Below, piece after piece: positions 16,785 through 25,060 of a stretch of 64,000 bases of DNA. The stretch's first letter is position 1. Each line of letters starts with the position of its first letter. Location of the stretch: positions 248,001 to 312,000 of the forward strand of contig CAVSRB010000006.1 of assembly GCA_963730305.1 (NCBI GenBank). Direction: 5' to 3'. Source of the DNA: CAMYMQ01 sp963730305. Lineage in GTDB: Bacteria > Pseudomonadota > Alphaproteobacteria > Bin65. The notes beneath the pieces are model-generated. The model did not search any database. It was given only the letters and a program-made list of their open reading frames with translations, and was not told the DNA's origin. The position numbers and the translations under genes were made by a program.

Positions 16785-16799
16785 GTCATGCCGCCGGTG

Positions 16800-17861
16800 C
16801 TAGTCGCGCCAGAAGACCTTGGACGTCTTGGCGTACTTGGCGGCCAACTCCTTCATCTTGGCGTAGACCTTGCGTGCCGGCAGGCCCTTCTTCTCGAGCG
16901 CGGCCAGATGCATCTCCGTGACCTTGGCCCCCGCGGCGCGGAAGCGGTCCATCTCCTTCTTCGACAGGATGATCGGCGTGTCGCCGGCCTTGACCATGAT
17001 CGCCTTGCCGATCGCGTCGAGCTTGTCCCACTCGTGGCCGACTTCCTTCTCGCGGCCCTTCATGGTGTCGACGACCAGCTTCTGCAGGTTCGGCGGCAGC
17101 GAGCTATAGGTCTTGAGATTCATCGCCACGCCGAAGCTCGAGACGTAGGAGTACATCTCGGTGGTGTACTTGGTCACCGGGCCCATGCGGAAGGCGATGC
17201 CGGCGCCGCCGTAGTCGATGAAGGCGCCGTCGAGGGTGCCCTTCTCCATTTGCTCGACCATCTGGGTCGGCGGCAGGCCGCGCGGCGTGGCGCCGAGCAC
17301 GCGGATGAAGTCGACGATGGTGCGCGAGGCGGCGCGCAGGCGCAGGCCCTTCATATCCTCGATCCGGCGCACCGGCTTCTTGGCGGTGTGGATGTTGCCG
17401 GGCTGGTGGGTCATGAGCTGGAGCAGCTTCACGCCCTTGTGCTCGGCGTCGAGATACTTGTCCTTGATCGCCGGATCGTTGAGCACCTTGGCGCCGATCT
17501 CGGCGCTGCCGATCATGAACGGCAGGTGCGAGATCTCGGTGAGCGGGAAGCGGCCCGGGGTGAAGCCGTGGTTGAACCAGGTCACGTCGGCCCGGCCCTT
17601 GCGGGCGAGGTCGTAGTAGACCGGCGGCGGGCCCATCTGGTTGTTCGGGAAGATGGTGAAGTGGATCGCCCCGTTCGACTTCTTCTCGACCTCCTTGGCC
17701 CAGCGCGCGAGCCACTGGGAATAGGAATGCTTGGGCGTGACGAAGTGGGCGATCTTCAGCTCGAACTTGGCCTCGGCGGTTGCCGGGGCGGTTGGAGCGG
17801 TGGCGGCCAGGGCCACGGCTGCGGCGCTGCTCAACAGCGCCAGGGCACGACTGGGTCTCAT
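16800..17861 (-). CDS. dctP: TRAP transporter periplasmic solute-binding protein DctP-like
   Basis: Secreted binding protein of 353 residues: Sec signal peptide (MRPSRALALLSSAAAVALAA, cleavage after ATAEA), then mature FELKIAHFVTPKHSYSQWLARWAKEVEKKS. GLRLRAASRTIVDFIRVLGATP holds the arginine that fixes the substrate carboxylate in this family, and GTLDGAFIDYGG follows. ATG at 17861 has AGGAGG 7 bases upstream and gives a clean signal peptide; an upstream frame extension would hide it. It binds an unidentified carboxylate and delivers it to DctQM. Confidence 0.9.
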   Translation of the reverse strand: MRPSRALALLSSAAAVALAATAPTAPATAEAKFELKIAHFVTPKHSYSQWLARWAKEVEKKSNGAIHFTIFPNNQMGPPPVYYDLARKGRADVTWFNHGFTPGRFPLTEISHLPFMIGSAEIGAKVLNDPAIKDKYLDAEHKGVKLLQLMTHQPGNIHTAKKPVRRIEDMKGLRLRAASRTIVDFIRVLGATPRGLPPTQMVEQMEKGTLDGAFIDYGGAGIAFRMGPVTKYTTEMYSYVSSFGVAMNLKTYSSLPPNLQKLVVDTMKGREKEVGHEWDKLDAIGKAIMVKAGDTPIILSKKEMDRFRAAGAKVTEMHLAALEKKGLPARKVYAKMKELAAKYAKTSKVFWRD

Positions 17862-17951
17862 GGTTTCCTCCTCAAATCGAACTCGGATTTTTGGACTTGA
17901 GGCGGTCTCCGCCGCCTTGCGGTAGGTCAATTTGTCCTGCGGCGGGCCCGG

Positions 17952-18572
17952 CTATTCGGGCTTGAGCGGCATCCGGCTCAGCCATTTCTCGACCTCGGCC
18001 GGGTCGTCGAACAGCGTCTCCAGCTCGGCCCGGGCGGACGCCTCGGTCTGGCGGGCCGATTGGACCACCGACGGGTCGAAGCCCGGTTCGCGGGTGCTGA
18101 CCTCCAGCCGGATACCGTTGTTGTCGTAGAAGTAGACCGACAGGAAGCCGTCGCCGAGGTCGATCGGCTCGGTGATCTCGACGCCGCAGTCGCGGATATG
18201 GGCGCGGACCTCGTCGAAGCGCTGGTGCGGCACGTGGAAGGCGACGTGCTGCATGCCGCCGATATGGTCGCGGTTCTGCTTGGGCAGGCCCTTGGGGTAT
18301 TCGAACACGGCGAACAGCGAGTCGTTGCCCATGTCGAAGAAATAGTGGCGGAGCTGGTCGTAGGGCGGCTGGCCGCGGTCCGCGGCGTAGGGCACGCGCC
18401 TGACGTGGATCAGGGTCATCTGCATGACCCGGGTGTAGAAGTCGAGCGTCGTCGGCAGGTCGTCGCTGACGATGGCCAAGTGGTCGATGCCGCGCAGCGG
18501 CACAGCCTCGGCGGCGGTGGTGGCGTCGCCGGTATCGGCGCTCGCCGTGCTTTGTGTCTGTCCCAGTTCCAT
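17952..18572 (-). CDS. VOC-superfamily (glyoxalase/dioxygenase-fold) protein
   Basis: Protein of 206 residues with one full paired beta-alpha-beta-beta-beta unit: GIDHLAIVSDDLPTTLDFYTRVM (first metal His), GGMQHVAFHVPHQRFDEV (second His) and FYDNNGIRLEVSTREPG (Glu). These are the classic metal-binding positions of glyoxalase I, extradiol dioxygenases and related isomerases. The C-terminal tail is unusually acidic. It lies 90 bases upstream of dctP on the same strand and may be part of that transcript. The reaction cannot be told from sequence; lactoylglutathione-lyase-like or ring-cleavage roles are both open. Confidence 0.7.
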   Translation of the reverse strand: MELGQTQSTASADTGDATTAAEAVPLRGIDHLAIVSDDLPTTLDFYTRVMQMTLIHVRRVPYAADRGQPPYDQLRHYFFDMGNDSLFAVFEYPKGLPKQNRDHIGGMQHVAFHVPHQRFDEVRAHIRDCGVEITEPIDLGDGFLSVYFYDNNGIRLEVSTREPGFDPSVVQSARQTEASARAELETLFDDPAEVEKWLSRMPLKPE

Positions 18573-18725
18573 CGATCCCTCCGAGCGTCGGGGATGCTTC
18601 CTCCGCGCACCGCCGGAACGGCGGCAGGCGCACTTGCACAGAATAGCGCATCGCGCGCGTCGAAAGGACCGCAATTCGACACCGGCACATTCGCCCGCCG
18701 CATGGCTCGGCCCGCGCCGATCGAT

Positions 18726-18755
18726 TTGACGGCCGCCGCAGCGCGCGACTATAGC
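18726..18755 (+). promoter_or_regulatory. Candidate sigma-70 promoter for the citryl-CoA-lyase-like operon
   Basis: TTGACG and TATAGC are separated by 18 bases and lie 45 bases before the ATG at 18801, within the 228-base divergent gap. No operator symmetry is evident. The rest of the gap holds nothing else I can recognise. Confidence 0.4.
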
Positions 18756-18800
18756 AATCGCCGACGCAGCCGCGCCGTTGCAGGGACCAGGGAGACGCTC

Positions 18801-19583
18801 ATGCTTATCGGAAAGGCCGGGACGCCGAAGAGCGCCCTGTGCACCGCCGACGCCGCCAGCATCACCGTGCGCGGACGCGACCTGTGCGCCGACCTGATGG
18901 GCGGCATGTCCTTCGCCGCCTTCTTCATCTTCCACCTGACCGGCAAGGAGGCGACCGAGGACCAGGCGTTCTTCCTCGACGCCATGCTGGTCGGCCTGGC
19001 CGAACACGGGCTGACACCGAGCGCCCAGGCGGCGCGGATGACCCTGGCGGCGGCGCCCGAAGCGCTGCAGGGCGCGGTCGCCGCCGGCATTCTCGGCGCG
19101 GGATCGGTGGTGCTCGGCGCGGCCGAGGACGCCGGCAGGCTGCTGGCCCGCGGCGTCGCCGAGGCCGCCGAGAAGGAAGAGGACATGGAGACGGTCGCCC
19201 GCCGGCTCGCCACCGAGCTGCGCGAGGCGCACAAGCCGGTGCCCGGCTTCGGCCACCCGCTGCATCGGCCCGAGGACCCGCGCGCGGCGCGGCTGCTCGC
19301 GCTGGCCCATGAACGCGGCGTGGTCGGCGCCCATACCCGGCTGCTCGAAGCATTGGCGCCCGTGGTCAACGAGATCTGGCAGCGCGACCTGCCGATCAAC
19401 ATCAACGGCACGATCGCGTCGATCATGCTCGACCTCTACTTCCCGCTCGACGCGCTGCGCGGCATCCCGATCCTGTCGCGGGTCGCGGGTCTGCTCGGCC
19501 ACCTCCACGAAGAGCGCGAGCGGCCGATCGGCTTCCTGCTCGCCCATCACGCCGAAGCCGCGGTGGAATACGATGGCGGCTGA
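18801..19583 (+). CDS. Citryl-CoA lyase-like, citrate synthase superfamily protein
   Basis: Protein of 260 residues in the citrate-synthase fold but far shorter than citrate synthase (about 430). The block PVPGFGHPLHRPEDPRAARLL and the C-terminal NINGTIASIMLDLYFPLDALRGIPILSRVAGLLGHLHEE match citryl-CoA lyase-like proteins. The active-site His (GFGHP) is present. The family cleaves or forms a C-C bond at an acyl-CoA, giving acetyl-CoA plus a 2-oxo acid. It overlaps the following PaaK-type ligase by 11 bases, so ligase and lyase probably act in sequence on one substrate. Citrate itself seems unlikely with an aromatic-type ligase (inference). Confidence 0.7.
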   Translation: MLIGKAGTPKSALCTADAASITVRGRDLCADLMGGMSFAAFFIFHLTGKEATEDQAFFLDAMLVGLAEHGLTPSAQAARMTLAAAPEALQGAVAAGILGAGSVVLGAAEDAGRLLARGVAEAAEKEEDMETVARRLATELREAHKPVPGFGHPLHRPEDPRAARLLALAHERGVVGAHTRLLEALAPVVNEIWQRDLPININGTIASIMLDLYFPLDALRGIPILSRVAGLLGHLHEERERPIGFLLAHHAEAAVEYDGG

Positions 19584-20907
19584 AACCGCGGGCCTGCACA
19601 ACCCGGCGGTCGAGACGCGCGACCCCGCCGCCCAGCGCCGGCGCGACCGCGCGCGCTATCCCAAGCAGATCGCCTACCTCTTCGAGCGCTCGGCCTTCTA
19701 TCGCGACAAGCTCGCCGCCGCCGGATTCGAGGATGCGGCCGCGGTCGGCGGGCTCGACGATATCGCGGCGCTGCCCTTCACCGAGAAGGACGAGCTGCGC
19801 CGCTCCCAGGCCGACCATCCGCCGCTGGGCAGCCACGTCGCGGCGACCTGGGACGAGATCATCCGCGTCTATTCGACCAGCGGCACCAGCGGCGATCCCT
19901 GCTTCCTCGCGCTCACCCCCAACGACCTGGCCATGTGGACCGAGATATCCGCGCGCTCCTACGCCGCCTGCGGGATCCGGCACGGCCGGCGGGTGGTCCA
20001 CAACTACGGCGCCGGGCCGTTCGTCGCCGGCGCGTTGACCGACACGCTGACCCGCGCCGGCATCACCCACATCCCGGTCGGCACCGGCAACACCGAGCGC
20101 TACGTCAACGGCATCCGCAAGATGTCGGCCGACGCGCTGCTGGCGACGCCGTCCTTCGCGCTCTACCTGATCGACTGGCTCGAGGCGCGGGGCATCGACC
20201 CGGCCACCCTCGGCATCGCCCGGATCGCCGTGGCCGGGGAGCCGGGCGGCGGCGACCCGGTGATCCGGGGCCGGATCGAGAACACCTTCGCCTGCAAGAC
20301 CAACGAGGCGATGGGCATCGGCGACATCTCGGTCTCGCTGTGGGGCGAGTGCGACGAGCAGGCCGGCATGCATTTCGGCGGCCGCGACTTCGTCCACGTC
20401 GAGCTGATCGACCCGGACAGCGGCGCCGCGCTGGCGTTCGAGGACGGCGCCGAGGGCGAGCTCGTCTACACCGCGCTCCGGCGCGAGGCGATGCCGCTGT
20501 TGCGCTTCCGCAGCCGCGACCACGTCAGGGTCAACGCCCGGCCCTGTTCGTGCGGCCGGACCAGCATCCGGGTCCGCTGCATCGGCCGGACCGACGACAT
20601 GCTGATCGTGCGCGGGGTCAACCTGTTCCCGACCGCGCTGCGCTCGATCGTCACCCGCTTCGCGCCGCATACCGGCGAGGTCATCCTGATCCGGCCGACC
20701 CGGCGCGGGGTCAAGCAGGAGCCGCCGCTGCCGGTCCAGGTCGAGCTGGCCCCGGGGATCACGCCGCCCGCCGACCTGGCCGAGCGGATCGAGGCGGCGG
20801 TGCGCAGCGAGCTGATCGTCTCGGTAAGGGTCGAGCTGGTGCCGCACAACGCGCTGCCGCGCAGCGAGTACAAGAGCAAGCTGGTCGACTATTCGAACGC
20901 CGAGTAG
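19573..20907 (+). CDS. Phenylacetate-CoA ligase family (PaaK-like) ligase 1
   Basis: AMP-forming ligase of 444 residues (PaaK about 437). Seen: YSTSGTSGDPCFLAL as P-loop, the GEPGGGDP turn, NEAMGIGDISVSLWGECDEQAG for substrate/AMP contacts, LRFRSRDHV (A7), CSCGRTSIRVRCIGRTDDM with the Cys pair conserved in the family, and an ACT-like C-terminal domain from FPTALRSIVTR. The start lies inside the lyase gene, an 11-base overlap. Activates an aromatic or alicyclic carboxylate; substrate unknown. Followed by a terminator shared with the convergent ubiD. Confidence 0.82.
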   Translation: MAAETAGLHNPAVETRDPAAQRRRDRARYPKQIAYLFERSAFYRDKLAAAGFEDAAAVGGLDDIAALPFTEKDELRRSQADHPPLGSHVAATWDEIIRVYSTSGTSGDPCFLALTPNDLAMWTEISARSYAACGIRHGRRVVHNYGAGPFVAGALTDTLTRAGITHIPVGTGNTERYVNGIRKMSADALLATPSFALYLIDWLEARGIDPATLGIARIAVAGEPGGGDPVIRGRIENTFACKTNEAMGIGDISVSLWGECDEQAGMHFGGRDFVHVELIDPDSGAALAFEDGAEGELVYTALRREAMPLLRFRSRDHVRVNARPCSCGRTSIRVRCIGRTDDMLIVRGVNLFPTALRSIVTRFAPHTGEVILIRPTRRGVKQEPPLPVQVELAPGITPPADLAERIEAAVRSELIVSVRVELVPHNALPRSEYKSKLVDYSNAE

Positions 20908-20937
20908 GGCGCCGCGCCGGCCATCCGCAAAAGGAAA

Positions 20938-20960
20938 GGGGCGGCTCGTCGAGCCGCCCC
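20938..20960 (-). terminator. Rho-independent terminator of ubiD
   Basis: GGGGCGGCTC and GAGCCGCCCC are perfect 10-base arms with a 3-base loop. On the minus strand the stem is followed by TTTCCTTTT, so it terminates transcripts from ubiD (stop at 20986); it may also slow the convergent ligase transcript. Confidence 0.85.
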
Positions 20961-20985
20961 GTCAGGGAGATCGTTCCCGGGAGGT

Positions 20986-22566
20986 CTACCGCCCGGTGCG
21001 CGCCAGCGAGAGCACCCAGCCCTGCATGCGCTTCCTGGCGTTCTCCATGTCGGCGTCGGTGAAGAAGTCCTTCGGGTCGACCTTGTCGACCGGATAGACC
21101 GGCCGCAGGAAGTCGCTCTCGTAGCCGAAGGGCACGGTGGCGTCGATGCCCATGCCGCCCTCGAACACCGTGTTGGACGCCGTCCACTGCTTGCCGCCGG
21201 CGGTCATCCGCTCGGCCGGCATGAAGGTCTGGCCCCGGCCGCCCGGCAGCGGGTTGAGGATGTCGGTCTGCGGATTGACCCGGGTGGTCAGGCACCACAT
21301 GACGTCGTCCATCGAATAGGGGTCGACGTCCTCCGACACCGCGATGGCGAGGCGCATGCCCTGGGAGCAGGACAGGGCGGCGGACAGGAAGTTGCGCTGC
21401 CAGCCCTCCTCGACAGTGTTGCGCTTCTTGACCTGGATGATGCAGCCGCCCCAGTCGGTCATCGAGTAGGGGATGACGACGTCCTGGACGATGCCCGGCT
21501 GCAGCCGCTCGCACAATTCGAAGATCGCCGCCTCGCGGACGGTGGTGTCGATGTTGTGGTCGTCGAGCGTGTGGACGCCGAGCGCGAAGATGATCGGCTT
21601 CGATTCCCGCTTGCGCGTGGTCACCGCGGTGACGTGGAAGGTCGGCGCCTTGTAGGCCTTGCCCATGTACCCGGCCCACTCCGGATGGAAGTGGAAGCGG
21701 CCCTGGACGTCGGCCGCCTCGGACTCGGCGGTCTCGTAGCGGCGGTCGCGCGGGTTGACGTAGCCCTCGATGACGACCTCGGCGTCGGCCAGGGCCATCG
21801 CGTCGACCGTGCGCGCCTTGACCAGGCGGATCGGCGCGCCCTGGACGGCGCCGGCCACGCCGATCTCGTCGCAGCCCTGGGGCAGGATGACGTAGTCGAA
21901 GCCGGCGCCGGCGAGCAGCGTGCATGCCGGCGGGACGCCGAAGCACATGGTGATCGGCACCGGCTGGTCTTCCTTGTAGTACTTGGAGACGACCTGCCAC
22001 ATGTGCGAGCCGGGCGAGATCTGGAAGGTGCCGACGTTGCCCCAGCGGAAGTTCATCCGGTTGTAGCCGAGGTCCGAGCCGCCGTCGAAATGCTCGCCGG
22101 TGACGCAGCGGATGCCCGAGCCGACGGTCAGCTCCGGCTCGTAGGTCGTGTGCCGGATCGGCACCATGAACTCGTTGACGTCGGTGGGGTTCTCGTAGAC
22201 CTCCTCCTGGCACGGCGCCTCGTCCTGGGAGATCTCGACCGGCTTGAGCGGCTTGCGGAACGCGGCCGCGATCTTGCGGGTGCGGTCGACGTCGTCCTGC
22301 CAGCCGAACATCTTGTTGATGACGTTGATGTCGCCGAACAGGTTGGTCAGCACGCGATGGTGCGGCTTGCCCTTGACGTTGTTGAAGATGATCGGGCAGG
22401 CGCCGTCGAGATGCTTCTGGAGGCCGGTGACCTCGAGATCGGGATCGACCTCCTTGTCGGTCTCGATCAGGTCGCCCTGGGACTTGAGCCATTCGAGGGT
22501 CGTCCGCAGGTCGCGGACCTCCTCGGTGGCGGGTTTCAAATCCTGCTTCAGGATCGGCTTGTTCAT
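20986..22566 (-). CDS. UbiD-family prFMN-dependent (de)carboxylase
   Basis: Decarboxylase of 526 residues (UbiD family 480-520) that would add or remove CO2 on an aromatic or alpha,beta-unsaturated acid with prenylated FMN. Family landmarks: GACPIIFNNVKG, PIRHTTYEPELTVGSGIRCV, ITMCFGVPPACTLLAG, APIRLVKARTVDAMALADAEVVIEGYVNPRDRR, GRFHFHPEWAGYMGKAYKAPTFHVTAVTTRK and DDVMWCLTTRVNPQTD. No UbiX prenyltransferase is in the window. It is divergent from a MarR gene, and its putative -10 overlaps a MarR-type operator, so it is likely derepressed by its substrate. Candidates are phenolic or heteroaromatic carboxylates. Confidence 0.88.
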   Translation of the reverse strand: MNKPILKQDLKPATEEVRDLRTTLEWLKSQGDLIETDKEVDPDLEVTGLQKHLDGACPIIFNNVKGKPHHRVLTNLFGDINVINKMFGWQDDVDRTRKIAAAFRKPLKPVEISQDEAPCQEEVYENPTDVNEFMVPIRHTTYEPELTVGSGIRCVTGEHFDGGSDLGYNRMNFRWGNVGTFQISPGSHMWQVVSKYYKEDQPVPITMCFGVPPACTLLAGAGFDYVILPQGCDEIGVAGAVQGAPIRLVKARTVDAMALADAEVVIEGYVNPRDRRYETAESEAADVQGRFHFHPEWAGYMGKAYKAPTFHVTAVTTRKRESKPIIFALGVHTLDDHNIDTTVREAAIFELCERLQPGIVQDVVIPYSMTDWGGCIIQVKKRNTVEEGWQRNFLSAALSCSQGMRLAIAVSEDVDPYSMDDVMWCLTTRVNPQTDILNPLPGGRGQTFMPAERMTAGGKQWTASNTVFEGGMGIDATVPFGYESDFLRPVYPVDKVDPKDFFTDADMENARKRMQGWVLSLARTGR

Positions 22567-22651
22567 GGCGTCCTCCGATTGGCGTGCAGCTGCGCCTGTT
22601 GTCCCGATTGTCTGGGTCGGGCGGCGGCTTTCCCGTGCCCGCGAAAATAAC

Positions 22652-22663
22652 TTAGCTTTCTAA
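22652..22663. promoter_or_regulatory. MarR-type operator copy 1, over the ubiD promoter
   Basis: TTAGCTTTCTAA (TTAG-N4-CTAA) lies in an AT-rich island. On the minus strand a TTGACT (22687-22692) and an ATTAAT-like -10 (22663-22668) place this site at the -10 of ubiD, 86 bases from its start codon. An identical 12-mer is at 23344. Confidence 0.65.
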
Positions 22664-22836
22664 TTAATGCGGGATCGATTTCGCGAAGTCAACACCCGTC
22701 GCGCATCGGTGGCAAGGCCGCGGCCGGGCCGGCGCTGGCCATGGCCCGACGGCCCGGATACTGCCGCTTTGACCGCACCGGGCGGATCGTCTACTTGTGA
22801 CGGGCGCAACCGCGACGGGAACCACGGAGCCGCGAA

Positions 22837-23343
22837 GTGGACAAGGCCAAGCCGACCGGCACGACGCCCGCCGAGGCCGATGCGGCGGTGGGGGAGGAGC
22901 CGTATCGGTACGCGCCGGACGGCAGCACCGGCTATCTCGTCCGCCAGTCGCACAATGCCCTGCAACGCCTGCTCGAACAGAGCATTGCGCCCCACGGCGT
23001 GCTGCGCGGCCAGTGGTACTTCCTGCGTGTGCTGTGGGAGGAGGAGGGGCTGACCCAGCGCGAGCTGAGCGTCCGGGTCGGCACCAAGGAGCCGACCACG
23101 ATCGTCGCCCTGCGCAGCATGGAGGCGGCCGGGCTGGTCAAGCGGCGGCGCAGTGAGACCGACCGGCGCAAGATCCATGTCGACCTGACGCCCAAGGCGC
23201 GGCGGCTGCGCGACAAGCTGTTGCCGCTGGCGCGGTCGGTCAGCGAGGCCGCGACCAAAGGCATGACGGCCGAGGAGATCGATATCCTGCATCGGCTGCT
23301 CCGGCGAATGGCGGCGAACCTGGAAGAGCCGCCGGCCAATTAG
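22837..23343 (+). CDS. MarR-family transcriptional regulator 2
   Basis: Winged-helix repressor of 168 residues. The GTG start gives an N-terminal tail, then HNALQRLLEQSIAPHGVLRGQWYFLRVLWEEEGLTQRELSVRVGTKEPTTIVALRSMEAAGLVKRRR and a wing SETDRRKIHVDLTPKARRL. It is flanked on both sides by the same 12-base operator, one facing divergent ubiD and one 106 bases ahead of the downstream ligase, so it is the likely local regulator of both. The ligand is probably the acid or CoA ester of this pathway. The 270-base gap upstream holds that operator and promoter region. Confidence 0.85.
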   Translation: MDKAKPTGTTPAEADAAVGEEPYRYAPDGSTGYLVRQSHNALQRLLEQSIAPHGVLRGQWYFLRVLWEEEGLTQRELSVRVGTKEPTTIVALRSMEAAGLVKRRRSETDRRKIHVDLTPKARRLRDKLLPLARSVSEAATKGMTAEEIDILHRLLRRMAANLEEPPAN

Positions 23344-23369
23344 TTAGCTTTCTAAATAATTTGTTGACA
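23344..23369. promoter_or_regulatory. MarR-type operator copy 2 and -35 of the downstream ligase
   Basis: TTAGCTTTCTAA (23344-23355) begins directly after the marR stop codon, and TTGACA (23364-23369) follows 8 bases later. A weak -10 would fall near 23387. The exact repeat of the operator before ubiD suggests co-regulation of ubiD and the ligase at 23461. Confidence 0.65.
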
Positions 23370-23460
23370 CCAGACGGCCGGCCTTGAACTATTTCGAGCT
23401 GTCGCGCCGGCCCCGACGGCTGGTGCGCGCCTATGCAACGATTGGTTTTGGCCGCCGCCC

Positions 23461-25060
23461 ATGACCCTAACCGCCGTCTCGGACGCGCCCGCGACACGGG
23501 AGGCGCCGTCGCCGACCGCCGCCCTGCTGCGCGGCTGGATCCGCGACGATGCGGCGACGCGTGGTGATGCACCCTATATCGTCAGCGTCGACCAGGACCG
23601 GTCGCTGAGCTACCGCGCCCTGGATGGGCTGGTCGGTCGGTTGGGGCGGTTGCTCGCCGACGCAGGGGTCGGGCGCAACGACCGCGTCGTCCTGCTGGCC
23701 AACAACTCGATCGAACACCTTGTCACCTACGTCGGGGTCATGGCCTGCGGCGCGACCATCTGCACCGTCCACGTCGAGACCAACCAGTCGCACCTGGCGC
23801 CGATCCTCGCCGCGATCGCGCCCAAAGTGGTCGTCTACGAGGAAGCGCTCGGCCTGGACCTGCCGGTGTCGGCGGCGCCCGACGCCCTGTGGCTGGCCCT
23901 GGGCGCCGTCGGCGACAACGGCGACAGCCTGTTCGGCCGCCTGAACCGCCCGGCCGAGCCGGCGCCGCCCGCACCGTCCGAGCCGGACGACGTGGCCGCG
24001 ATCTTCTTCACCTCGGGCACCACGGCGACGCCCAAGGGCGTGGTGCTGACCTTCAGCGACCTGATGCGCAACGTCGCGCCGACGGCGGCGGCCTTCGGGA
24101 TGACCGCCTCCGACCGGATCCTCGACTTCCGGCCGTTCAACTGGGCCTCGGCCCAGATCCTGAGCGCCCTGGCGCCGCTGTCGGTGGGCGCGACCCTGAT
24201 CCTTGCGCGCAAGTTCTCGCGCTCGCGCTTCTTCGGCTGGATCCGCGACTTTCAGCGCAACCATGGCCGCGGGCAACCCGACCACGATCAACATGCTGCT
24301 CAACGGCGACGACGCAGTGACCGGGCGTGACCTGCCGTCGCTGCGCTTCCTCACGTCGAGCTCGGCGCCGTTGACCCTGCAGGAGTGGCGGCGCTTCGAG
24401 GAGCGGTTCGAGATCCCGATCGCCCAGGGCTACGGCACCAGCGAGACCGGCTGGATCGCCGGCAGCAACGAAACCGCGCGGCGACCCGGATCGGTCGGCC
24501 GGCCGCTGCCCTATCACCGGCTCCAGGTCGTCGCCGAGGACGGCGCGCCGCTGCCCGCGGGCGAGGTCGGCTTCGTCGAGCTCGGCGCCGAGCCGGACAT
24601 GGCCTTCCGCCAGCTCGGCGCCGACGGCCGGATCGAGACCTACGCCACCGGCCGGACCCGTACCGGCGACCTCGGCTATCTCGACGCCGACGGCTTCCTG
24701 TTCCTGACCGGCCGTCAGAAGGACCTGATCATCCGAGGCGGGGTCAACATCGCGCCGCTCGAGATCGACGGCGTGCTGCTCGACCAGCCCGAGGTCGCCG
24801 AGGCGGCGACCGTCGGCGTGCCCGACCCGGTCTACGGCGAGGAAGTCGTCTGCTTCGTCGTGCTCAAGCCCGATGCGACGCTCACCGAAGCGGCGCTGCT
24901 CGACCGCTGCGCCGACCGCCTGCCGCCGCCCAAGCGGCCCAAGCAGGTGATCTTCCGCGACGCCCTGCCCAAGACCGGGCGCGGCAAGATGGACCGCCGG
25001 GCGCTGATCGACGCCTGGGTCGCCGACCATCCCGCCGACCACCCGGCTGGCGACGCTTAG
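23461..25060 (+). pseudogene. AMP-forming acyl-CoA ligase, frameshifted
   Basis: About 532 residues after repair, a class I acyl-CoA synthetase. First part: N-terminal domain with P-loop AAIFFTSGTTATPKGVVLTF (A3). Second part in another frame: TINMLLNGDD, AQGYGTSETGWIAGSNE (A5), RTRTGDLGYLDADGFLFLTGRQKDLIIRGG (A7/A8) and PKTGRGKMDRRAL (A10 Lys). Dropping one T from TTT at 24250-24252 rejoins them (RDFSATMAAGNPTTINM), so all catalytic motifs are otherwise intact. It follows marR2 and its operator, implying a role in the UbiD pathway. It overlaps the convergent hydrolase by 4 bases. Error or recent inactivation. Confidence 0.78.
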
